The notes under the pieces are model-generated. The model had not been told where the DNA came from. It ran no database searches and saw nothing but the letters and a program-made list of their open reading frames with translations. Of a stretch of 64,000 bases of DNA, positions 50,401 to 63,129 are shown piece by piece (positions within the stretch are counted from its first letter, which is position 1; the number at the start of each line of letters is the position of its first letter). Source of the stretch: Seriola aureovittata (taxonomy: Eukaryota; Chordata; Actinopteri; Carangiformes; Carangidae); the NCBI RefSeq assembly GCF_021018895.1, contig NC_079373.1, forward strand, positions 9,148,501 to 9,212,500, written 5' to 3'. Made by a program: the position numbers and the translations under genes.

Positions 50401-53400
50401 TAGCAGTAATGGCATTCAAGGAAACAAAAGAGGAAATTAAACAAATATTCTTTCTTGATTTATCACAGGTACAAAATGTGGACAGAGAAAAGCAATTATG
50501 TCACCTGAAATTCTCCGGGTTCTACCAGTACTAAATTATGCAGAGGGTGAAGCTGAGAAGACGCCTTTTGACCCAAGTGAAGAACTCTGTGAAGTGTTGG
50601 TGCAGCATATGCAGAGTTACGCAGCATTAATAAATCCTGGGTTGGCATTAAGTCCCTCAAGGGAAGTAAGCATCTTTCCAGATCAGTATGATGTGCCGGA
50701 TGCACACAAACACCTCTACTCATCCCCTGAGTGGACTGACAGAGCATGGCAGAGCTTCAAGTCATACATGAGCAAACCAGTCTCCTTTCAACTACCAGTG
50801 TCCAAGTCTTCAGAAATCCTGGCAGCTGGACAAGAAGAGCGAAGAGAAGATCTTGATGATGATGTCTACATCTGTCTGTCATCTCCTGAGGAGGCACCTG
50901 CCAATCCTGTTGACATGGGGTCAGAAGACCAGTTGACTGACCAGAAATTTCCTGTAAATGTTGAGACATCTGTTGACAGTGGTATAACAAGCGCTGAAGC
51001 ACAGGTTGACTTCACAGCTGATGTTGCAGCAGATGATTTGCAAGCCAGAGATGAAACCAAAGACAATGATAAATCTGGCCTGTCTGTACTAGACAAAACT
51101 GATGACACAGGGGCAGGAAATCTCCTGACTCCCCCTACATCAGATGACCTTTCAGCAGAGCTGATTGTCAGCATCACTTCAGCAGAGCAAACGCTCACTG
51201 ATGAGAGTTTAAGTGTGATCAGTACTGTGTCAGCAACAAAGCAAAATGACTTTCAGCTTTCTGGTTTTTCACCAGCTAAATTGCAAACAGCAGGAGCTAA
51301 CGCTCTGCATGATGACACTGTCAAAATCAAAAATAAAGATTGCCCTGAGGTCACCAATTTCCCCAAAACAAAAGGGAGGAAGCTACATAGGGGACCTTCC
51401 AAAGGTTTGAAAAAAGCATCTAAAGCTAGTGTTGAGACTCTCAGTTTGCAGACTGTCAAAATACCAGGGGAGGATGACACCTTCCCGAGTCAGAAGGATG
51501 ACCAGGCCAAGGAATCATCAGGCCACTCAAAGCTAATCAATCCTTTGAAAGTTGATTGGAGAAAATTACCAAGGCGAAAACGCAAATTTGGAAAACTGTC
51601 ATCTAGAAATAAGAAAGTGAGATCTGCTACTGTTGCTTTAGCAGTAGCAGATGAGAAAAAATCAGCTCCTGGACAGCAGAGCTTGGAAGGCAACATTTTA
51701 ATGGAACTTGAAGTTTGTCCTTTGAGAAAGAAAACTGAGCGCTGGGACTTAAAGCCGGTTATCAGCGTATGTGGAAGGATCTTGGTTCCTTTTGGCTCTG
51801 TAGATTTTGCTGCTCAGATTAAGCTTTTAAAGGATAAACATCAGTGTACAAAAGATCAACAGCACCCTGAAGAAAAGTTGGTTGATAACTCTGTGAATGC
51901 TCATGACAAAGATGAAATGGAGCAAGACTCTAGCACTGCCCCAGAGACGGCAGTGGACGAAACAGAGGCCACAAAATCCAAGGATGGAGGGAACCATCTT
52001 CAAAATGTTGTCGGCAGTATTGATACTGAACATCGACTTCTGAGACAATCACACGACGGTTCATTGCCTTTGAATCCAGAGAGTAGTCAGCATTCTTCAA
52101 AGAATAATGGCACAGACAATCCCCCCTCAGAAACAGTTAAAGAAAAGCACACTGATACCTGTTCCCAAGCAAAGTGTGCAACAAAGGGAGAATTTCTGTT
52201 GAGTAAACTAAAATCAGTTCTTTTAAGGGGAAAGAGAAAAACTGATTTCCTTGTGTCAGAAGGAACAACAACAGTTACTGCCCAGAACACTGAGCCTTGT
52301 CTCAAGAAGGGCAAAGGTGACTCTGATGCTGAGACATTGAAGGGTGATAATGCAGTTTCAAGTGTCCAGGACACAAATGTGGGTGTGAACGAAGTTTCAA
52401 AGATGCAGTCAGTTGATCCTCTATTTGCATATGCCCTAGGCCTGACCCCTAAAGAGAAACCTAATAAGGCACAGAAAAGTGAAGGTCAGGATTCTCAACT
52501 AAGGAAAGACTCATCAGAGACACAAGAACAAACCATTCTAGACAAACAACCTCAAATCATACAAAAGCCTCCATCAATTTTCCCAAGAAGGGGTAGGATT
52601 AAAACACTCAAAAAGCATCAAGGCATCTCTACAGAATATATTAAAAAGAAATGTAAGTCATATTTTAAAATTATTGGAATGCATTTTTGTGTATAATGAG
52701 TAAAATCCTTCCAGTATTGTGCATGACATTAAAACTAACTGACCCTTTTCTTGGCTATTACCTCTGCAACTGTCCTCAGCATGCTATCACTGCGCTTTGC
52801 CAAGTGTTTGCTAATTCTGAGTTTGCCTTTCCTCTTCTCTTGCTTGTGCTGCATTTTTGCCAGTCCTATCCATCTGCACCTAAAGAAGGCATAACAAATG
52901 GATTCCTTTGTTTGAAACAATGGCATAGTTTACATGTTGGTTACAAATTCTTAACAGTAATATATTGGTATATTTCAAATGCTTTCAATGTGCTACTTTT
53001 TATTTTCATGCAGTTTCTCTTTTTTTCTCCTCTGTTTTGTCTTCACAGGGTGGTTGCATTTTCAAACCCCAGCTTGTTTTACCACTGAAAATCTCAAAAG
53101 CAAAGAGTGTACTAGGGATAATTCTGTCAGGAAGACTGTTAAGGAAAAAATGAACAGTACTTGCTCATCTACAGATGCTTTGAACTTACTTGCTGACTTG
53201 GCACTCGGTGCCAGTAATGACCAGGTTCCACCACAACCAGACCCAGCTCTTGAGAGAAAACCTGAGACAAGTTTGAAGAAGTGTGGCCTTACAAAAGATG
53301 TTGCCAGTGCTGAACAAGACTCAGTTCTTCATGCTCTGCTTAGACAGCCTGCTGCTAAACCCATTCAACTTTTTGAGTCTCCTTTACCAAGCAATCTTGT

Positions 53401-56400
53401 GGGAGAAAGTGAATTAGTTGGTTTAATATCTAAAGAACATGCCTATTCATTGCCCCCGTCTTCCCCTCTGCTGTTGGGTTTGCCAGGTACACCTTTCCAG
53501 GTATCCCCTTTAAGTGGTTCTACCAGACTGCTGCACCCTCAACAGCAGTTGTATGGCGATGGAATTCAAACACTACAACCCTCTGTTTGTCAGGAAGACA
53601 GAGATGAACGAAACCACAGGACTCCAGAATACCTGAAAAAACATATGGTGCGCAGGAGAAAGTTCAGACACTCCCGCACATTTGTTAACAAGGGTGCATC
53701 TGTCCAAGTCACAAGGCAATGGAACGAAAACTATGACTTTAATCGAGACAGCAAGTTTTCAAGTGACGTAAAGGACAGAGCAATCGTTCGAGCCTTGCAT
53801 GGGTATGTATATTGTGTCATTCATTGTCATTTATGCAAAGAATCTCAGCATATAAGATAAAAATGTTTCTTTACACATAATGTCAATTCTATACTTGTAT
53901 CTAGTTGACATGTTTCGCCAATATGCAGTTGACTTTTAGTTTAGATTAAGTTATTTCACTAAAACATCTAATTTTTGTACACCTTCTATAGCCCGTGGGA
54001 TTTCTCCACTCAAGACACCACTGAGGAGGTACGGCTCATTGTCCACATGTGGATAGGTCTGTTTTATAGCCGGTCAACAGCCAGATTCTTTCACGTGGAC
54101 TCGAACTTTGCATATTCAGAAGAGAGTGATTCTTTGGAAATGTCCAGTGAAATGGTAGCAGCAGCACCAGCTCAGCCTGAAGGGCCAGCCAAGGGAAATT
54201 CATGTGGTGCTTTCCCGAGTTTAACAGACACTCAAGACCCTTCAATTTCAAAAGCCCTGGACCTCAGCAAAAAAGATGTCTTGGACCAAGGATCTGTAAT
54301 TTTGGACTTGTCAATGAGAAACGGTGGTGGAGAGATTGTCACTTCAGATCCACAAGTCAACAAAGAAGAGACTTCTGTGTCCGGTGAACAGACAGAAGCA
54401 AGTGAAACATCGAACACACTCAAGTCATCCGTGGGACCACAGGAGGCAGACACATTCCAGGTTTGAGTCTAAAGTTACTGTTAAACTGAAGGTACACTAG
54501 TACATAATTGATGTTTTTGTCATGATTTTCAGTTGGTATGCAGGATATAAAATTATCTAAGTACAAGTTTTGTGTGCTTGTAATGTAATAATAAGGCATA
54601 CAATCATTGGAGTAATTAACCATAATACCTATAAAAGAGCTATTGAAGGTAATAGACTGAATTGGAAGGAACAATCTGCAGTTTTCCAACAGGGTGCTAT
54701 GGCATTTGAATGGGAGTCACAAACTCTCATTACGACTGATTCACCTTCTGCAGATCACCTCAGACCTTCTCCAAACTGTTATCTCTACAGCGGAAACTTT
54801 GAACAGAGCTCGCTCGGTCCTCATGTCTGATCTCAGAGTTCATGTAACTATCCCATTTAGGCCATTTATAGACTGTGAAATGCTGTTTGGCACATAAACA
54901 CCAGCAAAACAGGTCGTACCTTCAACTTTGTTAAACATGGCCCCATTTAGAGGACTCTTTCATTCTCCAGGTGCAACCCCAACACATCAGCGTACAGCTT
55001 GGACTTGAATCCTCACACTCGCAAGGCTGTGCTGTTCTATCTCCTGCATAAGCCTCAGCTCCTTCTCCACTAGAGGTGACAGTCGATATACCGATTACCC
55101 ACCAGTTTCAGTAGCTAGTGTTCTGTTCGACCAGCCATGCAACTTTGCCTGATCACCAACTAACCATGTACCAGACAATTTATCCATTTTTCCGTGGGAG
55201 TGGAGATACAGAAGAGTGGCAGGACCCCTATGGGGACAAGCCCCTCTATTAGGTCGTCTTGGGTAGACTTCCTTCAATGCTTGGCTTTAAGAAGGATCCC
55301 CATTTTTCCTGTTCCAGATAAGGTGGCTATGTCCCGTTTTGGCATTCTTGTAAGGGTGCTCAGATCACTCTTTTTCTGACCAATTTGCAATGTGAGACCC
55401 TGCCAGAAACTATTGTCCCTAATAACACAGCTGCAAGTGAGCCCCCCAACCTTCTCTAATGAGCAATCTAAGAATAAGAATGTCAATTATTCTCCCAGTG
55501 GTTTGCAATGTATAAACCATATACAAGAAAAAGTGTTTGTATGTTATTTTCCAAGAGCCCATTCAGTGTCCATCATGCCCATACTTGTTCTGCGCTCTGG
55601 TAATGTGGATGTTCCCAGATGGATTGCATATATCATATATCATGCACATGTACTGTATGATTGCTACAGGGATTTTGCCAACTGAAAGGGAGGGCATTCA
55701 TACATCCTGTTTATTGTATTAGGGAGTATGTGATAAGGTACCAACATTTCACCCAACGCAGTTTTCTTGGGTTTGGCATGTGTAGATTGATCCATTGCAA
55801 AAAGATCTTGAAAATCATGGCAAATTTTAGTTCTAAATTAGCCAAGAGAAACAGTGGTCACAGCTTTCACTGAATGAGCAACAGTGTTCATAACATGTAA
55901 TTCTTATATTGTGTCTACTCTTTCTTTTTCCAGTGTTATAAAACATCAGTACACCCCACAGAGATTATTAATGATGTGAACAATGTCAGAAGCATCAAGG
56001 AAAATGAGAAAACTTGTAGTCCTTCGCAAAAAGCTGGCTGCTTGGAACATACTGCTATACCATCTTTTAAAGGGGATGGATCATTCATTCCTCAACAAGA
56101 AGAGACGAAAAGTGTATCCATTCGGACAGAAAATGTTTGGCCTGCTTCAGGAATTGGCCACATGTCACATGGATGCAACAAAAAGAAGATACATATGAAA
56201 GATGGCATTGAAAATTCAGAAATGACAGAGATGAGTTTGGTTCAAAAACATGAAATTGATTCATCTGAATCCATGAGAGACAAAGGGGGAGAGTCCAACA
56301 AAGAAGCAGATGAAGTGGTTCATATAGATGAGCATGAAGAAATTGAATACAAAGAAAACTTGGAATTGAAAGAAAACCCTTGCCAAGAAGACGGTATAGA

Positions 56401-59400
56401 ACCTTCTTCAGAAGTGATTGATACAGGTGATGATTCTACAAAGAAAGAACCAGGTGTCATTGGCAATGGAAATTGTTTTGAAAAGGAGAAGCAGTTATCA
56501 AGGGAGGAACCTAAAGCAGTCTCACCAAGCAAGGCTGAAAATGTTAATGAAGAAGTGGACTGTCGTACAGAAGATAACTTTGGAAAAGACAATGGACTTG
56601 ATGAGAAAGACAATTGTGTTCCAGCTGAAGCAGTTGACAGGGATTTGAGTGAAGACCCATCACCTATGATGTGTGACGGCCCTGATTCAGTAAAGAAGGA
56701 AGATTGTAGTTGCCAAGCACCATTTGATGAACAACCACCTCAAGCAGACAATGAAGAGGATGCCTGCAATGATTTGCAGTTGAGAAAGCTGCCTGTAAAT
56801 GGGAGTACACTGACAGATGAACATCCCATTTCAGAAAAAGCTCCTAACACTCCATCTGAAATGGACGTTGTTTGCAATCAACCTGCAGAAAATGATATTT
56901 GTTTGGCAGATAAGGTACATTATCAGATGGCAGCATTACCCATATTTGATGAGAGGACTGGTTCATTAGATGTGTCCGGTCTAGCTGGGTCTATCCCCCA
57001 GTCCAAAGATGGTTTGGAAACAGGAAGCCAAAACATGGAAATGGCAATCTCTGATTTTGGTCCAAGTAGTGATGAAACAAAATCAGTTGTGGGAATGGAA
57101 AAGGATGATAACACAACTCAAGAAGAACCATTTCATGACCTGTTTCATTCACCTCAGAGTGAGGTTCTGAAAAAATGTGAACCAGAAGAGGCATTGACTA
57201 AAGAAACAGATCTCGAAATTAACAGAACAAGTGAGGGATTGGAAAAAAGTCATAGTGGGGTTGTAATTCCATTTATTGGACTAGACATCTCAGGAGAGGA
57301 TATAGTACAACCACAAATCTCACATGAACAAAGCAAGGTTGAAGAAGTTGTTCAAGGCAAGAAAGATATACCATTTATCAGTGAAAATATGCACTCTGAC
57401 TTGCCCACAGAGGTATGCAATACATCTGAAACATACAGTAAAAAGCAGGGACTGTCTTTTAGCAAAATATCACTTCTTGATGTAAGTGAAACCAACCAGC
57501 CAGTAGTCTTAGGAAGTGAGTCTGATGACAGGTGCCCTACACCAACTTTGGATGAGAAGCCATATGAGTGCATACCTTTCCCTAGAAGCAGTACTTCTGC
57601 TTTTAGTAGTAGTGAAACCTGCAAAAGCATGACTCAAAATCGCCTTAGCAGAAGCTCAACGCCTATAATGGATGAGATGCCTCTTGAACGAAAACGTTGT
57701 CAGTCTATAGTTAACAGTGATCCTAACCCTCATTATGGTCTTCATCCTGATCTCGAACTAAGAACTCTAAGAGTTCTACAAAGTATAGACAAGTTCCTCT
57801 TCAAGTCAAACCACACCGACAAGTCCTGCCAGATTGAAAAGGCTGATATAAAAAAACATCTTGATCAAACCCCTAACCTTAACAGCAAGCACATCCCCAC
57901 TTGCTCAGCCCCAAGCCAAATGTCAGTTGACTTTAAGGACAAGATGATAAGCAATTCAAAGCCAGAGGTCATGTCAGCCTCTACATCACATAAACTGCAC
58001 AAAGAATCACCTGATCACTGTCTTATATCACCTTTCAAGACTAAATTAGAGGAAGTACTTGGTGTTAAGTTGCAGCTAAAGAAAGCAGACTCACCACTTC
58101 CACAAGACTATTTTGAAAGAGCAGATGAATTACAGAAAACCTCTAGAGGGCAAGACTATTGTCATTCATACACATCTGTTCCCGCTACTGAGTGTTTTCA
58201 AACCATTACAGCTAATATTGGCCAAGACAGGCATAAAACAACACCACAGTCCTGTCTAAATCATGAACCCCGTTCAAACAGTCAGCGTCCTGTCATGGCT
58301 GTAAAACCTTCTAAGAGTGATGAAAGTCAAGCATATTGCATCTCTAAAGATGGACCAATTGAATACGCTCCCAAAAATAAAGAGACTAAACCCCCTGTAG
58401 TCACATACACCACACGTACTACCACGCCCTTGGAGAAGAAGACAGAACATTTCAAGGGAAATTCTAGACTAAATGATGTAAAGCAGGAGTCCTGTGAGTT
58501 TTCCTCTAGAAGTAGTTTATTGTCAAATGTTATTGACAATAAATCTAGCTTGGATAAAGCTAAGTTTGCCCTTTTAGATCCTTCAAATCAGTACCAAGGA
58601 AAGGACATCAAGATTTCGTCATCATCTCTATCCATGCAGTCATTTGAATCAGCAAAAAGTGATGGACACCAAGGTTTCTTGGCATGCAGTACACTTGAGA
58701 AAGTTGCGCAAACAACAAGAGAGAACATTAAGATTGATCAGAAAGACTGCTCAGAAGCATCAACATCATTTGTGGATCACAAAGATAGTAGCATGATAGA
58801 TGACAGTCACATAGGACCTCAAACCTCACTCACATGTACAATCTATAACACCAGTCGGAAGAGATCATGTTCTTTTCTGGAGCAGGTTTCTCAGAGGTGC
58901 CTTCAAGAGAATGTCACTCAAGTGTCAATGGAACAGGAGTGCCTCATCTTCTCAGAACAAATGAAACAGCTTTTGAAAAGGAGTAAGAGAGGACCCATCT
59001 GCCATCAGGACTCACATGACAAACTGACATTGGATTGTGCTAGTCCTGTCACTGTGCACTTTTCCAGTCTAGAGGAGCAGGAGGATTCACTGGAAATGTT
59101 GGATGCACCGTCGCTTATTGGACAAAAAATCAAGGTAGATGTGTCCGAGAGGAAAGGCATGGCAGACTCTGGAGAGGAAGAAAAGACTTTGCATCCTCAA
59201 AAATTATCTCCAGGAACAGGTAACATGAAGGAACATGCTGGAGTTTCTGGTGCGACTACAGAATGTGCAAGGTTGTATGAAGCAATTATGGATGACATTT
59301 GTGCTGTCAAAAAGGTCCCATCTAGACCTAAGCACTTCAGAATGGACAGAGGTTACGAAAAGACTGAACCAAGTAACCATTTTGATTTCTGTGATCAAAT

Positions 59401-62400
59401 GAAGAGAGAGATGGATGAGAGCTTCCGAAGTAATCTGAATTCAGTGGTGAAGAAATCTTGTAAAACAAAGTACAGATTCTACATATTAGTGACGTCAGAT
59501 GATGCCCTCTTTGAGGAAACCAAGGTAAGACAAGTTTTCAACAAACTTCTAATGCAAAATTTCTATTAACTATAATTTTCAGTCATGCATTCCTGAAACT
59601 ATTTATGTGATATGCCAAAATTTATTTTTTTGACAGAGCAATATTCATTCCCTGTACAAAAGGTGCCAATCGCAAGTTGTTGTTTACTCCTTAATGGAAG
59701 TGGGAGGTTGTGGTCAGTTTGGATTCATGGCATGGGAAAAATGATAATCTGCAGAACAATTAATTTCTCTGCTCTTCCACAGTAATACTTTCATGAGTTG
59801 GTGCTTGATTTGTGCTCACATCAAATTTCCAAAATTTAAGAAGAATGTGGCTTCTTTTCTAGGTCCAGAATAAATAGTTGTTAAGTTAAATAGAATACAG
59901 GACTAACACCATGCTCTAATGTGCATGTTTACTTATTTGACAGGATTGTGCATGCAGATTGAGAGAAAAACAGTGTGTTGAGTCATAGTTTGGTGAAAAC
60001 ATGAGTGGAACTGGGTAATGTAGTTAATACATGAGCAACAGGAGTAGGTTGAGAGGTTTCTGTGGTTGTTTTGAACTTTTTACACCTTGAAATCTTCTCA
60101 GTGTTGAATTCCATTATCCCCTTTTTACACACGCTGTTCATGGTAGGAATGTTGTGCCTTATTTCTGCCTTGCCATCCTGGCTCTTGTTCCGGCAATAAG
60201 CCGGCAGCAGAGGTAGTCACAGAGCTGGACCAAGGTCTGGGTAAAAGGGAGAGCCAGCATGGCAGGCCAGACGCAGATGCTTTTATGTTACACACCACAC
60301 CAGTGATCCACAAACTCACTGCATGACCTACGACAGACATTTCAGTACATAAGCTTGCAACTTAATATAGTTTATATTATTCAATATAATGTCTTACTTA
60401 TTGTACCATTATTTGTGGTGTTATCAAGAGGTAAGCAGCCACTGAGTAGACTTTAAGATCATATCAAAGGAACGGATGGAAAAGATGTCATACAGTGTCT
60501 CAATAAGCCCTCTGCATATTTGCTGTCCCAAAATATATGATAGCAAGTCACTTCTCTTTTTTCAAAATTTGGTCAAAGTAGTGTAAAACTTACTAGTGAA
60601 AAATTGGCTTTTAAGGCTTTGTAATCTCTCCTTTATTTCCAAAAGGCACAGTTAGAGGCAGAGGGCCATACTGCTGTACAGCCATCTGAATTCTTCCTCA
60701 CTGAGGGTAGTTCTTCGTCCCTACTCATCATCCTCAGGAATGAAGACATTGCAGAGCACATTTGTGAGGTAACGGATCAGCCACTGTAATACAATAGGCG
60801 TTTTGCAATGGTTTATCATGAATTAATGACTCTACTCTCTGTTGTCTCAGGTCCCACATTTGCTCGAGCTGAAAAAGTCACCAGGTGTGCAGTTTGCTGG
60901 GATTGATGAACCAGATGATGTTGTGAATCTCACCCATCAGGAGCTCTTCATGCGGGGTGGTTTTATAATGTTTGACAGAGCAGCACTGGAGCCCCTTAGT
61001 GTCTGTATGTGGACTTTTTATTGTGTGACACCTTGTTATGTGAGCATCTTATAATTCATGCAAGTGTTATTCATGATCTAAACTTTATGTGATTTGTTTT
61101 TTTTTATTTAGGCGACATGAAAAAATTCTCAGAAATCTTGCAAGAGCTAAGAAGAACGGGGAAATGGAAATGGATGTTACACTACAGAGACAGTCGCCGA
61201 CTGAAAGAAAATGCAAGGTAGGGGTCAACTACAAGAATAACGTCTCACTTCCCTATATGGTAGGACACAGCTGTGCTAAATTCACGTCACGTTTCTTCTT
61301 TAAAGATGAGACCAAAATTCATAAATCTTCACTTTGTAATAATTAGTCCTTGCGGTGAGAGATTCAAAAGATGCAATGTCTGTCATTAATTTAAACCATT
61401 CAGCAAAATCATCATCTTTGTCTGAGTCTATCAATACAGAATAATACTCATTGTTTTTGTATTGAGCCAGCCAGTGCAAGTCAAAAACTTTGTTGTTGGA
61501 TACACCCTTTGGCAGGAGAGACTTGTCTCCTAATAACCACAGCTGAGGCAATTCTGGCAGTGGCTTATGCAAACAATCTCCAATACTTTTCAGAACAGTC
61601 CCATATTAAATAAAAGAAAGTATCTGCTTTGTTTTTACACTTACAAAAGTAGTTATCAATGAAAATTATTTTTTTTAAGTTTGACTGGTGTATAGTAATA
61701 CCTGTGAATAATTGTCCTGTATAAATTTACCCATCACATGACCATTACCATTGCCAACTGGCATCAGCCACGTTTTCCTATATGTCCTCTTCTATATTTG
61801 ATTTCAGATTCCAATTTACTTTACAGTGTGTTTGACATAATTTTGCAAAAAAACTGCGCACTTTGTAAAAGCCGGTCTCTTGAAATCTTATCTGCTTGTC
61901 TGAATATTATTTTTCTCCTCCCATATTCAGGTTGAGTGCAGAGGCAAAAGAGAAGAAGCACTTCTTAAACTCTTGTCAAGAAACTGGAATACTGGAGGTC
62001 TTGCCTTACCACGAGTGTGACCTCATGTCCAGAGATCAACCTGACTATCTCACATGTTTGGTTCACTTGCAGGTCCAGAATATATCTTCCCGTTACCCTA
62101 TTTTTATAACTGGTGAGATCCTCATGCACTAATATATTTACCTTGACATTCAGTGAGTCACATGACATTGTCGTTTTATTTTGACGTCTTTGTTTGCAAG
62201 GTTTTATAAACATCTCTAACATTATATTAAGAGTGAACACTTTCAGTGTTTCAGTGCCACAAAACCGATCATGTTTATACATAACATAAAACATAAAACA
62301 TAAAATAAAATCCCCAAAGGAGTTTTTGCATGTGTCAGAGTTAACTTGTATTTTTGTTTTCTTGTAGTACAAAAGGTATAATGTGTTTTTCTTGTTATTA

Positions 62401-62501
62401 CAGATATGGCAACAGACAGCGCATTTGGGAGAAATGGAATTTTAACAATGACTTTGAACTCTTTCCTGACAAATTCTCCAAGCAAAACATTTACAGTCTG
62501 A
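44457..62501 (+). CDS. tasor2: Tasor2 (FAM208B), TASOR-family HUSH-type silencing protein
   Basis: Coding exons: 44457-44490, 44752-44900, 45048-45143, 45236-45308, 47121-47212, 47331-47468, 47849-47982, 48085-48101, 48515-48614, 48720-48814, 48940-49046, 50031-50103, 50224-50295, 50469-52652, 53049-53802, 53992-54460, 55934-59524, 60646-60768, 60851-61004, 61112-61217, 61931-62112, 62404-62501. All junctions are in phase; 2946 residues (human about 2430). The first 13 exons encode the N-terminal DUF3715/pseudo-PARP region (CTTLGDPWKGVYIS, SDCLDLNRWYHGKSGYIAI). Exon 14 contains a basic cluster (PRRKRKFGK) and CGRILVPFGSVDF. Exons 15-16 contain ALHGPWDFSTQDTTEEVRLI and HMWIGLFYSRSTARFF. The C-terminal exons encode the TASOR C-terminal domain (HQELFMRGGFIMFDRAALE, KWKWMLHYRDSRRLKENA). 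Mammalian TASOR2 is reported to scaffold a HUSH-like complex with MPP8 and periphilin. Human synteny agrees. The short first exon is the least certain. Confidence 0.94.
48085..48101 (+). CDS. tasor2: 17-nt microexon of tasor2
   Basis: Lies between an acceptor ATTTTCAG and a donor GTAAGT. It supplies one base to finish a Ser codon, then EEDKQ, then the first base of an Asp codon. Exon 7 ends with two spare bases and exon 9 starts with two, so 17 nt is needed for frame; skipping it would shift frame. Confidence 0.75.
48306..48462. mobile_element. Short MITE with inverted ends in tasor2 intron 8
   Basis: Left end ACACTGACTGGCCACTGTTG followed by GGTACACCT; right end AGGTGTACCTAATAAAGTGG followed by TTACTGA. 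The ends are inverted copies with few mismatches. Between them is an AT-rich palindrome (TTTATAATTATAAA). This is a very common element in fish genomes. No coding capacity. Confidence 0.7.
54470..55930. other. tasor2 intron 16, about 1.5 kb, no recognised content
   Basis: Several frames of 60-100 codons are open on both strands between about 54570 and 55870, more than in other introns here, and composition is closer to coding-like. None resembles a family I recognise. It could be a decayed mobile element insertion. No terminal repeats or target duplication were seen. Confidence 0.35.
55934..59524 (+). CDS. tasor2: Exon 17 of tasor2: 3591-bp single exon encoding about 1197 residues
   Basis: Acceptor TTTTTCCAG, donor GTAAGA, open throughout. 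The product is hydrophilic and rich in Glu, Ser, Lys, Asp and Thr, with no globular pattern until its end, where CKTKYRFYILVTSDDALFEE begins the conserved C-terminal domain completed by exons 18-22. SLDVSGLAGS and RCPTPTLDEKPYECIPFP followed by STPIMDEMPLERKRCQSI are repeated short-motif-like islands, TPTLDEKP and TPIMDEMP, in otherwise unpatterned sequence. Confidence 0.85.
60118..60310. repeat. Probable dispersed repeat in tasor2 intron 17
   Basis: A GC-richer island (CGGCAATAAGCCGGCAGCAG, GTAGTCACAGAGCTGGACCA) unlike the surrounding AT-rich intron. The style is of a fish DNA-transposon remnant. No second copy occurs in this window, so the call is tentative. Confidence 0.3.
61300..61645 (-). 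mobile_element. Truncated LINE (L1-like) ORF2 C-terminus, antisense in tasor2 intron 20
   Basis: On the minus strand a frame of about 101 codons is open from 61605 down to 61300. It contains PQLWLLGDKSLLP and, near its end, EWFKLMTDIASFESLTART, the pattern I associate with the C-terminal tail of L1-type non-LTR retrotransposon ORF2 proteins. The frame has no start of its own and no reverse transcriptase core, so it is a 5'-truncated remnant. A diverged relative lies at 2590-2770. Family call is from memory. Confidence 0.5.
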
Positions 62502-63113
62502 CCTCAAAAAGTCCCATGGATGACTTCAAGTACACAGATTTCAAAAACTCACTGGATGTGAGAAAAAACAAGAAAAACCAACACGAGTAATGTTGATTTC
62601 AAACATACTACATTTATTATTATACTTAATATCATAATTTATTATCTTACTTAATTTGAAAACTCATTTATCATTCAGTTAATGGATAGAGTGACAATAA
62701 TGCCAAAATACTGGCAAGTGTGCTGTACATACTGTATAGACTTTGTATTGTATTTTTGCTGTAAATTATATTGTAAACTTGTTAAATAGTGTGATTTTTT
62801 ATGTGGTATATATTTTGTGTTTAGCTGATAACTCTGACTTTATACAACTGCAGCACAATCATTACTAGTTTTTGTTTGATGATGACGTTTTTGGGGTCAA
62901 AAGATTCACAAATATTTTTTTTTAAACTTTGCTGCTGTGCTTTGTCCAGCCCTTGCAACAAAGCTTGTGTTACATATTTAAAATTACTACTATACACTAT
63001 TAAGGTTGCTGACAGTGATTCTTAACTTTTGTTGGAGCACAACAATTAAACATTATTACTAAATGCTGAATATGTTTAGTTTTGTTGGCATAATTCTGTG
63101 CAGCACAGCTGAG

Positions 63114-63119
63114 AATAAA
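63114..63119 (+). terminator. Candidate polyadenylation signal of tasor2
   Basis: AATAAA about 613 bp past the stop codon at 62499-62501, followed by T-rich sequence. Further AATAAA strings occur near 63297 and 63361, so alternative ends are possible. Confidence 0.45.
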
Positions 63120-63129
63120 GAGATGTCTT

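Noticed and set aside
52687..53048. Frames extending tasor2 exon 15 upstream and exon 14 downstream
   Set aside because: They are intronic read-through. The donor after 52652 and the acceptor before 53049 give an in-phase join, and the extra residues are hydrophobic noise.
61004..61060. Alternative donor for tasor2 exon 19 at CTTA|GTGTCT
   Set aside because: It also keeps phase, but GTATGT four residues-worth of bases later is a much stronger donor and adds only Val; choice is probable but not proven.
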